12,619 nucleotides of DNA. Source: a bacterium (GTDB taxonomy: Bacteria > Spirochaetota > Spirochaetia > JABEVK01). The position numbers and the translations under genes are program-made. A model generated the notes under the pieces. It saw only the letters and a list, made by a program, of their open reading frames with translations, was not told the origin of the DNA and ran no database searches. Every line of letters begins with the position of its first letter. Within the stretch, counting starts at the first letter, position 1. The stretch lies in NCBI GenBank assembly GCA_021782055.1, contig JAJXVP010000061.1, forward strand, positions 1-12,619, given 5' to 3'. This document shows, piece after piece, positions 6,206 to 12,619 of this stretch.

Positions 6206-7903
6206 ATGAAACGGATAAGCCGATCTTTAAGCGCCCCAGTTGTGTGCGCTTTTTTACAGATTGTTTTGGGGGGGCAAGCTTTACCGGCGCTTAGCTTTTG
6301 GGATAATACGCCTCCTAACGTGCTCGCTCAACAGTTAGTTCGTGCAATGACAGACGAACAACTGGCCGCCCAAGTTTTTCTTCTTGGATATCCTGGAGTT
6401 ACCCCTCCACCGGTGTATCTTTCCCGCATTGAAACCTATGGGCTTGGGGGAGTGAAGATTTTTGGGTGGAACGCCCCTGATACTCAAACGGTAGCTCAAG
6501 CCGTTGATCTGGTCCAGAAAGCCGCTTCCGTTTCGCCGTTTCATATTCCTCTTTTTGTCGCAACCGACCAAGAGGGGGGGTGGGTACGGCATATCAAAGG
6601 GAATACCAGCACGACTTCTGGGAGTCTTTCGCTGGGGGCGGAAGGTCTGGCCTATGACGCCTACCATACGGGTAACTACCTCGCTCACGAATTGGCTGTC
6701 ATGGGTGTCAATATGAATTTCGCCCCCAGTGTCGACCTCTATATTAATCCTGATGCCCATGTGATCGGCCCTAGGTCCTTTTCTGCTGACCCCTACGAAG
6801 CAGGCTGGCTGGCTACAGCTTTTGTTCGAGGCGAAATGGACGCAGGCGTTATCCCCACGGCCAAGCATTTTCCTGGGCATGGAAATACGTCACAGGATAG
6901 CCATGGTGGGCTACCCATTATCCAGGATACTTGGCAGACCTTAAAGAACCGCGAGATGATTCCGTATAAGATGCTTATCAAAGAAGGGTTACCGGCAATC
7001 ATGACTGGCCACTTGGCCTTTCCGCAAATTTCGGGGAACCTGCTACCAGCTTCGCTGAATCCTCGTTTGAATCGTGATCTTTTACGAAAAAAGTTGGGCT
7101 TTCAAGGGGTGGTGATTACCGATGACCTATTTATGGTTGGTGCAAAACCTGCGGACTGGAGTGAAACAGAACCAGCGATCCGCGCCTTAATGGCTGGAAA
7201 CGACCTTCTTTTGTTGTCACAGCCCGACAACTTAGAAGTCGCTGACTTTTGGGCGGTTGTTGCTAAAATGCGCGCTGAGCCCTCTTTCAAAGAAACCGTT
7301 CAACAAGCTGTTTCGCGCGATTTGCTGTTGAAGTTGAAGTTTTTAAAAAGCCCCTTGGCACCTCCTTTATATCCCAACCCAACGCATTTAGCCTTGCCGG
7401 ACACCGCGGCCAACCAATTTTTTTTCAGTCAGGCTGTACGAAGTGTTGTCCTTTTGAAAAAGGATGGGCTTCCTTGGTCCCCTGCTGCAGGAAAAGGCCT
7501 TTTGGTCATCACACCCTATGGTGAGTTCTATGACGCTGTCAAACAGCATTTTCCTGATGCGGTTAAGCTTGAGTATAACTACCATTTCTTTGGCTATAAT
7601 GATGCTTTTCGTGACGAAGTCGTTCAGAAAGCTCCTTTGGCGTCACGAATTTTGCTTTTGTTAGCAACTCCGGGTGCTTATGAATATTTGAAAGTTCTTG
7701 AACCTTGGAAAGACAAAGTGACCGTCGTGAGCGTGCTTTCTCCCGCTCCTTTGCGAAAATATCCTTGGGTCAAAACAGCTATCGCGGCTTTTGGTACAGA
7801 CCTGGATGCCTTTGACGCCGCCGTTGCAGTATTGGACGGGCAGTTGCATCCCACGGCAAAATTACCGTTACATTTTTCAGGTTTGCCTGATGGAGGTCCT
7901 TGA
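6206..7903 (+). CDS. Exported GH3 beta-N-acetylhexosaminidase-like enzyme (NagZ type)
   Basis: A 565-residue family 3 glycoside hydrolase, expected to remove beta-linked N-acetylglucosamine, for example from peptidoglycan fragments. A signal peptide (about 1-30) points to a periplasmic or outer location, unlike the cytoplasmic NagZ of E. coli. The TIM-barrel domain (about 35-385) shows DQEGG (121-125), a GPRSF substrate-loop motif, the NagZ-specific KHFPGHGNT...DSH loop (220-233) with the proposed acid/base dyad D231/H233, and ITDDLFM with probable nucleophile D306. A C-terminal alpha/beta domain (about 410-565) ends in a typical LPLHFSG segment, so it resembles two-domain NagZ such as that of Bacillus. 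AAAGGAAG lies directly against the ATG, an unusually tight spacing. The TGA overlaps the acetyltransferase ATG by 1 nt. Class is firm; the exact substrate is inferred. Confidence 0.88.
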   Translation: MKRISRSLSAPVVCAFLQIVLGGQALPALSFWDNTPPNVLAQQLVRAMTDEQLAAQVFLLGYPGVTPPPVYLSRIETYGLGGVKIFGWNAPDTQTVAQAVDLVQKAASVSPFHIPLFVATDQEGGWVRHIKGNTSTTSGSLSLGAEGLAYDAYHTGNYLAHELAVMGVNMNFAPSVDLYINPDAHVIGPRSFSADPYEAGWLATAFVRGEMDAGVIPTAKHFPGHGNTSQDSHGGLPIIQDTWQTLKNREMIPYKMLIKEGLPAIMTGHLAFPQISGNLLPASLNPRLNRDLLRKKLGFQGVVITDDLFMVGAKPADWSETEPAIRALMAGNDLLLLSQPDNLEVADFWAVVAKMRAEPSFKETVQQAVSRDLLLKLKFLKSPLAPPLYPNPTHLALPDTAANQFFFSQAVRSVVLLKKDGLPWSPAAGKGLLVITPYGEFYDAVKQHFPDAVKLEYNYHFFGYNDAFRDEVVQKAPLASRILLLLATPGAYEYLKVLEPWKDKVTVVSVLSPAPLRKYPWVKTAIAAFGTDLDAFDAAVAVLDGQLHPTAKLPLHFSGLPDGGP

Positions 7904-8715
7904 TGAGAACCTGGAAACAAGTCCCCCGATCAGGCTTTCTTCAGTGGGATCACCACTTAGCAACGTCTGGTGCGCCTGTAACCGCCTTGCGGGCCGCGTT
8001 AACGTCGTCTGCTAAGCTATGGAGAACTACTAGCAAAGGTGCTGTTCTGGCCTTGCGTCAACAGTCCTTGTGGTTGCCCTGGTCCTCCCGGAGTCTCACT
8101 GCAGAAGAAGGTGCTGAGCTTGAGGCCTTGGCGGCAAAGTCCTGGGGCAATTTTACTGTCATGGGTTTAACGGCCTGGACGCGCCCTTGGGAACCGTGGT
8201 GGCCAGCCCTTTTAACTCGAAGGGTCGAATATCTATGGATGACCCGCAGTTGTCAGCCTATTGACCAAGACCCTCTGCGTGAAGGGCAAATCGTGAGGTG
8301 GGCTTTTCCTCAGGACTCCAACGAGATGTTTCCTTTGCAAGAGGCCTATGAAAAAGAAGAAGTGTTGTTTGATCCCGCTGATTTTCGTGCCAGTTCAAGC
8401 TATTGGCTTTTTCAAAAACAGCTACAGACGCAGTGGAACGTGGTGTTAGAAGAAGACGGCATTCCCTTAGCTAAAGCTGGGACAAACGCCCTGATACCTG
8501 ATTGGGGGCAGCTGGGAGGAGTCTTTACCCGTCCTGACCGCCGAGGTGAGGGGCTTCAACGACGGGTGTTGCAGTTTTTACTGGCTGAACTGGCACGCAC
8601 AGGTCGAGGAGCGTGCCTTTTTGTCAAAGTAACCAATCATCGCGCCCAAAAACTCTACGAGTCTTTGGGCTTTAGCGTCGAAGGTCCCTTCGAGATTACT
8701 TATTGGCAGAAGTAA
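7903..8715 (+). CDS. GNAT N-acetyltransferase (COG3393-like)
   Basis: A 270-residue cytoplasmic protein with a C-terminal GNAT fold (about 140-270). It shows a KAGTNA strand (191-196), the acetyl-CoA loop RRGEGLQ (213-219) and motif B, N245 followed by LYESLGF (251-257). The central EAYEKEEVLFDP segment (147-158) is typical of COG3393-like predicted acetyltransferases. The N-terminal 130 residues, rich in Trp, are likely a degenerate substrate-recognition half. Start ATG 7903 has GGAGG (7892-7896) at 6 nt; a TTG at 7900 is too close to that site. The ATG overlaps the GH3 stop (TGATG), so translation is coupled. Acceptor unknown; an amino sugar or peptide amine is only a guess from the GH3 partner. 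The 3' end overlaps the opposite-strand carboxypeptidase gene by 20 bp. Confidence 0.85.
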   Translation: MRTWKQVPRSGFLQWDHHLATSGAPVTALRAALTSSAKLWRTTSKGAVLALRQQSLWLPWSSRSLTAEEGAELEALAAKSWGNFTVMGLTAWTRPWEPWWPALLTRRVEYLWMTRSCQPIDQDPLREGQIVRWAFPQDSNEMFPLQEAYEKEEVLFDPADFRASSSYWLFQKQLQTQWNVVLEEDGIPLAKAGTNALIPDWGQLGGVFTRPDRRGEGLQRRVLQFLLAELARTGRGACLFVKVTNHRAQKLYESLGFSVEGPFEITYWQK

Positions 8716-9940
8716 GGTTTAGCGGTGGCTGATGGCCAAAAAGACCGCGGAAGAACAACTCAATGGCGTCCCAAAAATCTTGCCACCACGATCCGGGTTG
8801 TCCTGAAGCCACCGATACCAGATTTACAGAGGTCACCACTTTGCCTTGCAGGCTCCACACCAGAGTGCCCACTTTGGTATGGGCGGGAAAGGGGCCAATC
8901 ACGGAACTAGGTAATTCCGGCTGAACGGTTATTTCAGCTCGTTCTTCGGCAGACAGTGGATATAGCTTGACCTTTTGGGGCTGAACAAGGACTTTGTGTC
9001 CTTGAACATACCAGGCTTTGACAGAGGGTAAAAGTGGTACGGGCAGTTGAACTAAAGGGTAGCGTTGAAAGCCATAGTTTAATAAGATTTCGCCGGCCTT
9101 TGTGCGCAAACGGCTTCCTTCTGCTGTTGTACGGGCTTGGACGCCCAAAACGATAGCCAGTAAGCGCTGACCATTGCGTTCGGCGGTGCCTACCAAGTTG
9201 TAGCCAGATTCATCGATATAACCGGTTTTTAAGCCGTCGGCGCCAGGATAGGTCCACAAAAGTTCGTTGCGATTTTTTTGCCAGATGGTTGGTATGATTC
9301 CTCGGTAACCTGCGGGATAATTGTCCGCCAAGGGGTAGGCCAACTCTTTTTGAGACGTAATAGCTAAGACATTGGGGTGGACTTTCAAGAAGTATCGACA
9401 GAATTTGGCAAGATCACCTGCGGTTGTCCGGTTACGAGAGTCGTAACCGTAAGAGTCATAGTACACTGTGTGGGTAAGACCAAGCCGAACTGCTTCGGCA
9501 TTCATTCTTTTAACAAAAGCTTTTTGGCTACCCGCATCAAAAACGGCGAGAGTGAGGCCTGCGTCGTTGCCTGAATCGACATCTAGGCCGACTAGCAACT
9601 CGCGGATGGTTACAAGTTGACCGGCTTGTAAAAACATCAAGGAAGACCCTGGCGGCATGGCCCTGGCATCAGTTGCTGAAGTCACATGGACAACTTCGTT
9701 CATGCTGAGCTTTCCGCTAGCGATATCTTCAAAAATCAAATGCATGGTCATCAGTTTCGTCAATGAGGCAGGAGGTAAAGGTTCCTCGGCATTTTTTTGG
9801 TAAAGAATCCGACCTGATGTGACGTCCATCAAGACGGCTCGTGATGCCATGGGAACCAGGTCTGATAAGCGGGAATCCAACGCTTGGGCAGTTAAAGAAA
9901 CGGTGAGGCCCAAAAGGGCGGTAATTATGAACGAACGCAT
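8696..9940 (-). CDS. dacA: D-alanyl-D-alanine carboxypeptidase (PBP5 type, S11)
   Basis: A 414-residue low-molecular-weight penicillin-binding protein that trims the terminal D-Ala from peptidoglycan stem peptides in the periplasm. A signal peptide spans about residues 1-20 (cleavage near TAQA). The three active-site motifs are intact: S59-L-T-K62, S123-G-N125 and K238-T-G240. A beta-rich C-terminal domain follows, and the tail has an amphipathic Trp/Phe-rich stretch (WWQDFWDAIELFFRGLFG), the usual membrane anchor of PBP5. Start ATG 9940 has no good ribosome site, but the signal peptide fits exactly and the promoter lies just upstream. The gene is divergent from the M28 peptidase and overlaps the acetyltransferase gene tail to tail. 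The symbol is by family; which PBP5/6 paralogue it is cannot be told. Confidence 0.92.
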   Translation of the reverse strand: MRSFIITALLGLTVSLTAQALDSRLSDLVPMASRAVLMDVTSGRILYQKNAEEPLPPASLTKLMTMHLIFEDIASGKLSMNEVVHVTSATDARAMPPGSSLMFLQAGQLVTIRELLVGLDVDSGNDAGLTLAVFDAGSQKAFVKRMNAEAVRLGLTHTVYYDSYGYDSRNRTTAGDLAKFCRYFLKVHPNVLAITSQKELAYPLADNYPAGYRGIIPTIWQKNRNELLWTYPGADGLKTGYIDESGYNLVGTAERNGQRLLAIVLGVQARTTAEGSRLRTKAGEILLNYGFQRYPLVQLPVPLLPSVKAWYVQGHKVLVQPQKVKLYPLSAEERAEITVQPELPSSVIGPFPAHTKVGTLVWSLQGKVVTSVNLVSVASGQPGSWWQDFWDAIELFFRGLFGHQPPLNLTSANK

Positions 9941-9949
9941 GAGAATGTC

Positions 9950-9979
9950 ACATTATCCCTGACTGTTGACGACGGTCAA
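9950..9979 (-). promoter_or_regulatory. Putative promoter of the carboxypeptidase gene
   Basis: On the minus strand TTGACC (9979-9974, 5 of 6) and TAATGT (9955-9950, 4 of 6) are spaced by 18 bp. The expected transcript start near 9943 leaves at most about 3 nt before the ATG, consistent with the absence of a ribosome site. The -35 hexamer is half of a palindrome, TTGACGACGGTCAA (9966-9979), whose other half, TTGACG, could be a -35 for the divergent M28 gene. I see no good -10 for that gene. Confidence 0.5.
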
Positions 9980-10014
9980 GACAGAGCAGCCTTACCTGTG
10001 TTAGAAAGTTTTCT

Positions 10015-10854
10015 ATGTCGGTGGATGATCTATGGTTCCAAAAGTTTTGCTCCTTATCTGCGAATCGCACGGAAATGCTTGGTGAAGCGCTAGGCTTTTT
10101 GGCTGATCTCCAGGAAATATCAACCCCGCCGTGGACGCATTGGCAAACACAACCAGGACTACCTGACAACGGTGAACTGCTTCTGGTTGCCCATTATGAT
10201 CGCCAACCGGGTACTCCCGGTGCGAATGATAACAGTGCTAGTATTCGCCATTTGTTAGATTACCTTGCGCGGCAGTCGGTGCTTTTGCGGCAGGGACGAC
10301 AACCCCGTAGGGTGGTGTTTACTGACGGAGAAGAAATCTTTGGCGAACGTTCTGTTCACCAACAGGGAGCTCGTCTTTTAGGGGAACTTTGGAAATCAGC
10401 AGGTCGTCAACCTTTTGTGATCGTCTTGGATATGACAGGGGTTGGTGATACCTTTGTGTTAGGGCATCTTAGCGAAAGTGTGAGGCAAAAAGCAGGGGCT
10501 ACCGATGAAAATACCAAGGCCTTGAGGTTGTGGGTACGACGCCTGTTATCCGCCACCGGAGCCGGCGACTTTGTCGAAATCGACACGCCTTTTTCTGATG
10601 ATTTAGGATTTTTGTCGTCAGGGATACCTGCTGTGCAAATTAGCTTATTGCCGAAAAAGCAGGCTTTAATGTACCGAAAGCAGTATATGAAGAGAGATTC
10701 GCAGGATCTAGTCTCGCGTTTGCCCCTGCCAACCGCATGGCAAACCATGCATACCTTGCAGGATGTCCCGCAAAACTTATGGGCTCAAAGCCGCCCCTTA
10801 ATGGCACAGTTCCTTGAGTTGGCCAGTTCTATCCCGTTTTTGTTCCGTGGCTGA
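10015..10854 (+). CDS. M28-family zinc metallopeptidase
   Basis: A 279-residue aminopeptidase-like enzyme of the M28 (Zn exopeptidase) fold. All expected residues are present in order: H60 and catalytic D62 in AHYD, bridging D72 in GANDNSAS, general base E106 and ligand E107 in TDGEEIFG, D139 in IVLDM, and the last ligand H246 in MHTLQD. M28 enzymes remove N-terminal amino acids or cyclise glutaminyl peptides; which of these applies cannot be told. There is no signal peptide, so it is probably cytoplasmic, unlike many M28 members. Start ATG 10015 has only a weak ribosome site (AGAAAG), and no upstream in-frame start exists before the divergent carboxypeptidase promoter. It faces the 43-residue peptide gene on the other strand. 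Confidence 0.85.
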   Translation: MSVDDLWFQKFCSLSANRTEMLGEALGFLADLQEISTPPWTHWQTQPGLPDNGELLLVAHYDRQPGTPGANDNSASIRHLLDYLARQSVLLRQGRQPRRVVFTDGEEIFGERSVHQQGARLLGELWKSAGRQPFVIVLDMTGVGDTFVLGHLSESVRQKAGATDENTKALRLWVRRLLSATGAGDFVEIDTPFSDDLGFLSSGIPAVQISLLPKKQALMYRKQYMKRDSQDLVSRLPLPTAWQTMHTLQDVPQNLWAQSRPLMAQFLELASSIPFLFRG

Positions 10855-10874
10855 GTATCTGCCTCTTGGGTGGT

Positions 10875-10906
10875 GCAAGGGTTAGTAGAAGCAAGGGTTA
10901 GTGGAG
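10875..10906. repeat. Two-copy 16-bp tandem repeat
   Basis: Units GCAAGGGTTAGTAGAA (10875-10890) and GCAAGGGTTAGTGGAG (10891-10906) match at 14 of 16 bases, the first 12 being identical. The repeat lies between the M28 stop codon and the stop codon of the opposite-strand 43-residue gene. Apart from this repeat the stretch 10855-10913 shows no gene and no convincing terminator. Confidence 0.7.
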
Positions 10907-10913
10907 CGACGAT

Positions 10914-11045
10914 CTATCCCTGGGGCATCAACACTGAAACTGTCTTGGTGTTAGACGTAACGTCTGTTTTGTCTGAATAGCTTAGAGCTCCCAGAAAAGT
11001 AAAGACGGCTAACATCAACGCCAAACCAACGACTAACTTTCGCAT
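10914..11045 (-). CDS. Small 43-residue membrane or secreted peptide, unknown
   Basis: A short reading frame of 43 codons plus TAG, starting at ATG 11045. AAGGAAGAG lies just upstream on the minus strand with normal spacing, one of the better ribosome sites in the window. The product has a positive start (MRK), a hydrophobic run VVGLALMLAVFTFLGAL (residues 5-21) and a polar tail of about 20 residues rich in Thr, Ser, Val and Asp, with no cysteine. This fits a single-pass small membrane protein, or a signal peptide with a short exported peptide (possible cleavage after ALS, residue 22). It lies 70 bp downstream of the M23 peptidase gene on the same strand, with a hairpin between, so it may be its co-transcribed partner. 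I do not recognise the family. Confidence 0.6.
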   Translation of the reverse strand: MRKLVVGLALMLAVFTFLGALSYSDKTDVTSNTKTVSVLMPQG

Positions 11046-11090
11046 TTGCTCTTCCTTTAACATTTTTATCGGCACATTTTCAACACGCAC

Positions 11091-11111
11091 GGGGCTTTTT
11101 CAACAAGCCCC
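11091..11111 (-). terminator. Hairpin between the M23 peptidase and small peptide genes
   Basis: A perfect 7-bp stem (GGGGCTT 11091-11097, AAGCCCC 11105-11111) closes a 7-nt loop, starting 4 nt after the M23 stop codon. On neither strand does a U-run follow, so it is not a classic intrinsic terminator. It may stabilise the 3' end of the M23 message or reduce read-through into the small gene at 11045. The rest of 11046-11115 shows the small gene's ribosome site but no clear promoter. Confidence 0.4.
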
Positions 11112-11115
11112 ACCT

Positions 11116-12252
11116 TTAGAACAAGTAATTTAAAGGATTGACAGCGTGATTCCACTTGAAAATTGAAAAATGGACGTGGGGCCCCGTACTGTAACCAGTA
11201 CTTCCCATCAAGCCAATCACTTGGCCTTGCCTTACCCATTCGCCTTGCGACACTTCAAAAGCTCTCAAGTGACCATACAGAGTTTGATACCCGCCCTCGT
11301 GACTCAAAAGAATATAGTTGCCATACGCGGAGTTAAAGCCCATGTCGGCAACACGGCCAGCCATGGAGGCGTGTACTGGAGTCCCGGCATAGTTGGCAAT
11401 ATCAACGCCATTGTGAAACGTTCGATCGCCATTAAAGGGGTCGTGGCGCCAACCAAAGCGGCTCGTGATGACGCCTCGAGCGGGGTAGATGAACAGTTCC
11501 CCAAGTGCTTGTTTGTAATCCCATGCAGAAAGAGTGACCCCGGGCAGAAACACTTTTTGGCCGGGGGTGACAACAGGAGACTTGAGGCCGTTGGCCAAAA
11601 GAATATCATCGTAGGAAAGATTGTTTGCCCGGGCAATGGAGGTAAGACTGTCGCCTTTATGAACGGTGTACAATAAACCGTCCTCATTAGGAATGAGCAA
11701 CTTGTCCCCAGCAGCAATATGTCGAACATCGGCGATATCGTTGAAGCTAATCAGGGTGCTGACATCAATATTGAATCTATTGGCAAGAACAGACAGCATA
11801 TCGCCAGACTGCACCGTATAGGTCTGGGTTTTTACAGGAAGAATACGAGGAGCGGCATCGGCGGTTTCTTCTTCGGTTTTGGGAGACTGTCCCGCCGTGA
11901 ACAGGTAGTGAGTTACTTTTCCGTCTTGGGGGAGGGGAATTCCTGCCGCGTGAAAAGAAAAGTTCAGCCCAGGTGTTATTACCGGCGAAAGCGCGCCAAG
12001 GAGTAGCAAAAAAAGAGGGAGAGCAAACAGATACGGAAGAACTAAAAGTGGTGAACGCGAGATGCTACTCTGTAAAGTGCCTTCCCACAACGCAAGGGTT
12101 CTTCCCAACCTACGACGCGGAGGCGCAGGTGTAAGAACCGCAACGTCGGCTTGTGGCTCAAAGCTGGTACCTGTGTTTTCTAAGATTTCGTCAGTCTCGT
12201 TTGTACTGGAATGATTTTTGAGATAGTCGTGTCCCCGCATGTCATCCTTCAC
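11116..12252 (-). CDS. Membrane-anchored LysM / M23 peptidoglycan endopeptidase
   Basis: A 378-residue cell-wall peptidase. A cytoplasmic N-terminus of about 68 residues (with PPRRRLGR just before the membrane) is followed by one membrane helix (about 69-89), a linker, two LysM peptidoglycan-binding repeats (about 143-188 and 194-238) and a C-terminal M23 domain (about 255-378). Zinc and catalytic residues are intact: H280 and D284 (FHNGVD), H328 (YGHL), H359 and H361 (HVHF). It is therefore likely an active endopeptidase, unlike EnvC or NlpD activators that lack these residues. Start GTG 12252 has GGGGGGAG 7 nt upstream; ATG 12240 (codon 5, behind AAGGAT) is a real alternative. It diverges from signal peptidase I, with 62 bp between starts. 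Confidence 0.88.
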   Translation of the reverse strand: MKDDMRGHDYLKNHSSTNETDEILENTGTSFEPQADVAVLTPAPPRRRLGRTLALWEGTLQSSISRSPLLVLPYLFALPLFLLLLGALSPVITPGLNFSFHAAGIPLPQDGKVTHYLFTAGQSPKTEEETADAAPRILPVKTQTYTVQSGDMLSVLANRFNIDVSTLISFNDIADVRHIAAGDKLLIPNEDGLLYTVHKGDSLTSIARANNLSYDDILLANGLKSPVVTPGQKVFLPGVTLSAWDYKQALGELFIYPARGVITSRFGWRHDPFNGDRTFHNGVDIANYAGTPVHASMAGRVADMGFNSAYGNYILLSHEGGYQTLYGHLRAFEVSQGEWVRQGQVIGLMGSTGYSTGPHVHFSIFKWNHAVNPLNYLF

Positions 12253-12274
12253 GATAATGCTCCCCCCTCATGTA

Positions 12275-12303
12275 TCGACAATAGCCGGAGGGATCATTAA
12301 GAT
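12275..12303 (+). promoter_or_regulatory. Putative promoter of the signal peptidase gene
   Basis: TCGACA (12275-12280, 5 of 6) and TAAGAT (12298-12303, 4 of 6) are spaced by 17 bp. The expected transcript start near 12310 leaves a leader of about 5 nt before the ATG at 12315, again too short for a normal ribosome site. Confidence 0.4.
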
Positions 12304-12314
12304 AGAGTTCCGTC

Positions 12315-12619
12315 ATGAAGACTTTGGGAACCCGACTATGGCCGGCCTTTTTGGTCGGCGCCATCTTGCTCGTTTTCATCTCCGGGACGGTCGTGGGCGT
12401 GTCCCAAGTGCGGGGGCCCTCGATGCAACCCGACTACCATAACGGCCAAATCATTTTGATTAACCGTTGGGCTTATGGGTTACAGGTTCCTATTATAGGG
12501 GGATACACCTGGTTCTGGAAAGCCCCAAAGGTAGGAGATACAGTTATTTTAAGAAACCCTTCTGATGGCCAGATGATTATTAAGCGTGTTGCCGGGGTAG
12601 GGGGAATGCCCTTGAAGGT
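12315..12619 (+). CDS. lepB: Signal peptidase I (partial, N-terminal 101 codons)
   Basis: The 5' part of a type I signal peptidase, cut off by the window end. One N-terminal membrane helix (about 9-29) precedes the catalytic box RGPSMQP with nucleophile S36. The general-base lysine K90 lies in IIKRVAGVGG. The Ser-Lys distance (54) is close to that of E. coli LepB (S90/K145). The enzyme cleaves signal peptides on the outer face of the inner membrane; likely clients in this window are the GH3, carboxypeptidase and transglutaminase-like proteins. The single helix before the serine is the simpler arrangement, unlike the two-helix E. coli form. Start ATG 12315 has no strong ribosome site. Confidence 0.9.
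   Translation, partial: MKTLGTRLWPAFLVGAILLVFISGTVVGVSQVRGPSMQPDYHNGQIILINRWAYGLQVPIIGGYTWFWKAPKVGDTVILRNPSDGQMIIKRVAGVGGMPLK

Noticed and set aside
6206..6295. Lipoprotein signal at the GH3 N-terminus
   Set aside because: The only cysteine (residue 14) is inside the hydrophobic core, not in a lipobox; an ordinary signal peptide fits better.
6335..6880. Minus-strand open frame of 181 codons inside the GH3 gene
   Set aside because: It overlaps conserved GH3 motifs and its translation is low-quality, with no family likeness.
10953..10965. Palindrome AGACGTAACGTCT
   Set aside because: A perfect 6-bp dyad around A, but it sits inside the small peptide gene, away from any promoter; may be chance coding sequence.
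11719..12006. Plus-strand frame antisense to the M23 peptidase gene
   Set aside because: It runs opposite to the LysM coding region and has no ribosome site or recognisable domain.
12239..12442. Plus-strand frame overlapping the start of lepB
   Set aside because: Signal peptidase motifs lie in a different frame beginning at 12315; this frame has no domain and ends inside lepB.
1..12619. tRNA genes, CRISPR arrays, transposases, integrases or known defence or toxin systems
   Set aside because: None was found on reading both strands; every large frame with family features is a housekeeping, transport or envelope gene.

Overview
The window reads as ordinary chromosomal DNA from a diderm (Gram-negative type) bacterium. 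It has tightly packed genes on both strands, GGAG-type ribosome sites, and ATG, GTG and TTG starts. Protein style (the DksA zinc-finger tail, the COG3393-type acetyltransferase, a membrane-anchored LysM/M23 peptidase beside signal peptidase I) suggests a spirochaete or similar lineage. This is a guess from memory of family sequences and no alignment was possible. I see no tRNA, rRNA, CRISPR array, insertion sequence, phage gene or replication origin.

Layout. (1) 1-1006: a DksA/TraR-type zinc-finger regulator (+) converges on a DUF4337-type membrane protein (-). A strong hairpin lies at their junction and overlaps the end of the DUF4337 gene. (2) 1007-4707: a divergent promoter region, then a two-gene operon. 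A complete MgtA-type P-type ATPase overlaps by 4 bp (ATGA) a protein carrying a PTS EIIA type-2 domain with its phospho-acceptor histidine. (3) 4708-6145: a secreted transglutaminase-like protein with a long helical tail (-). (4) 6206-8715: an exported NagZ-type family 3 glycoside hydrolase, translationally coupled to a COG3393-type acetyltransferase (+). (5) 8696-9940: a D-alanyl-D-alanine carboxypeptidase (-), overlapping the acetyltransferase tail to tail. (6) 10015-10854: an M28 metallopeptidase (+), divergent from the carboxypeptidase. (7) 10855-12252: a short 16-bp tandem repeat, an undescribed 43-residue membrane or secreted peptide (-), a hairpin, and a LysM/M23 peptidase (-). (8) From 12315: the first 101 codons of signal peptidase I (+), cut by the window end.

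How the parts fit. The right-hand two thirds has an envelope theme: glycan trimming (GH3), stem-peptide trimming (carboxypeptidase), peptidoglycan endopeptidase (M23), signal peptide removal (LepB) and a secreted cysteine-protease-fold protein. The genes lie in several transcription units on both strands, so they are neighbours rather than one operon. The most unusual element is the MgtA-EIIA operon, which physically pairs a cation pump with a phosphotransfer domain. The next most interesting are the 43-residue peptide gene, the terminator built into the end of the DUF4337 gene, and several genes whose best promoter would give almost no 5' leader.
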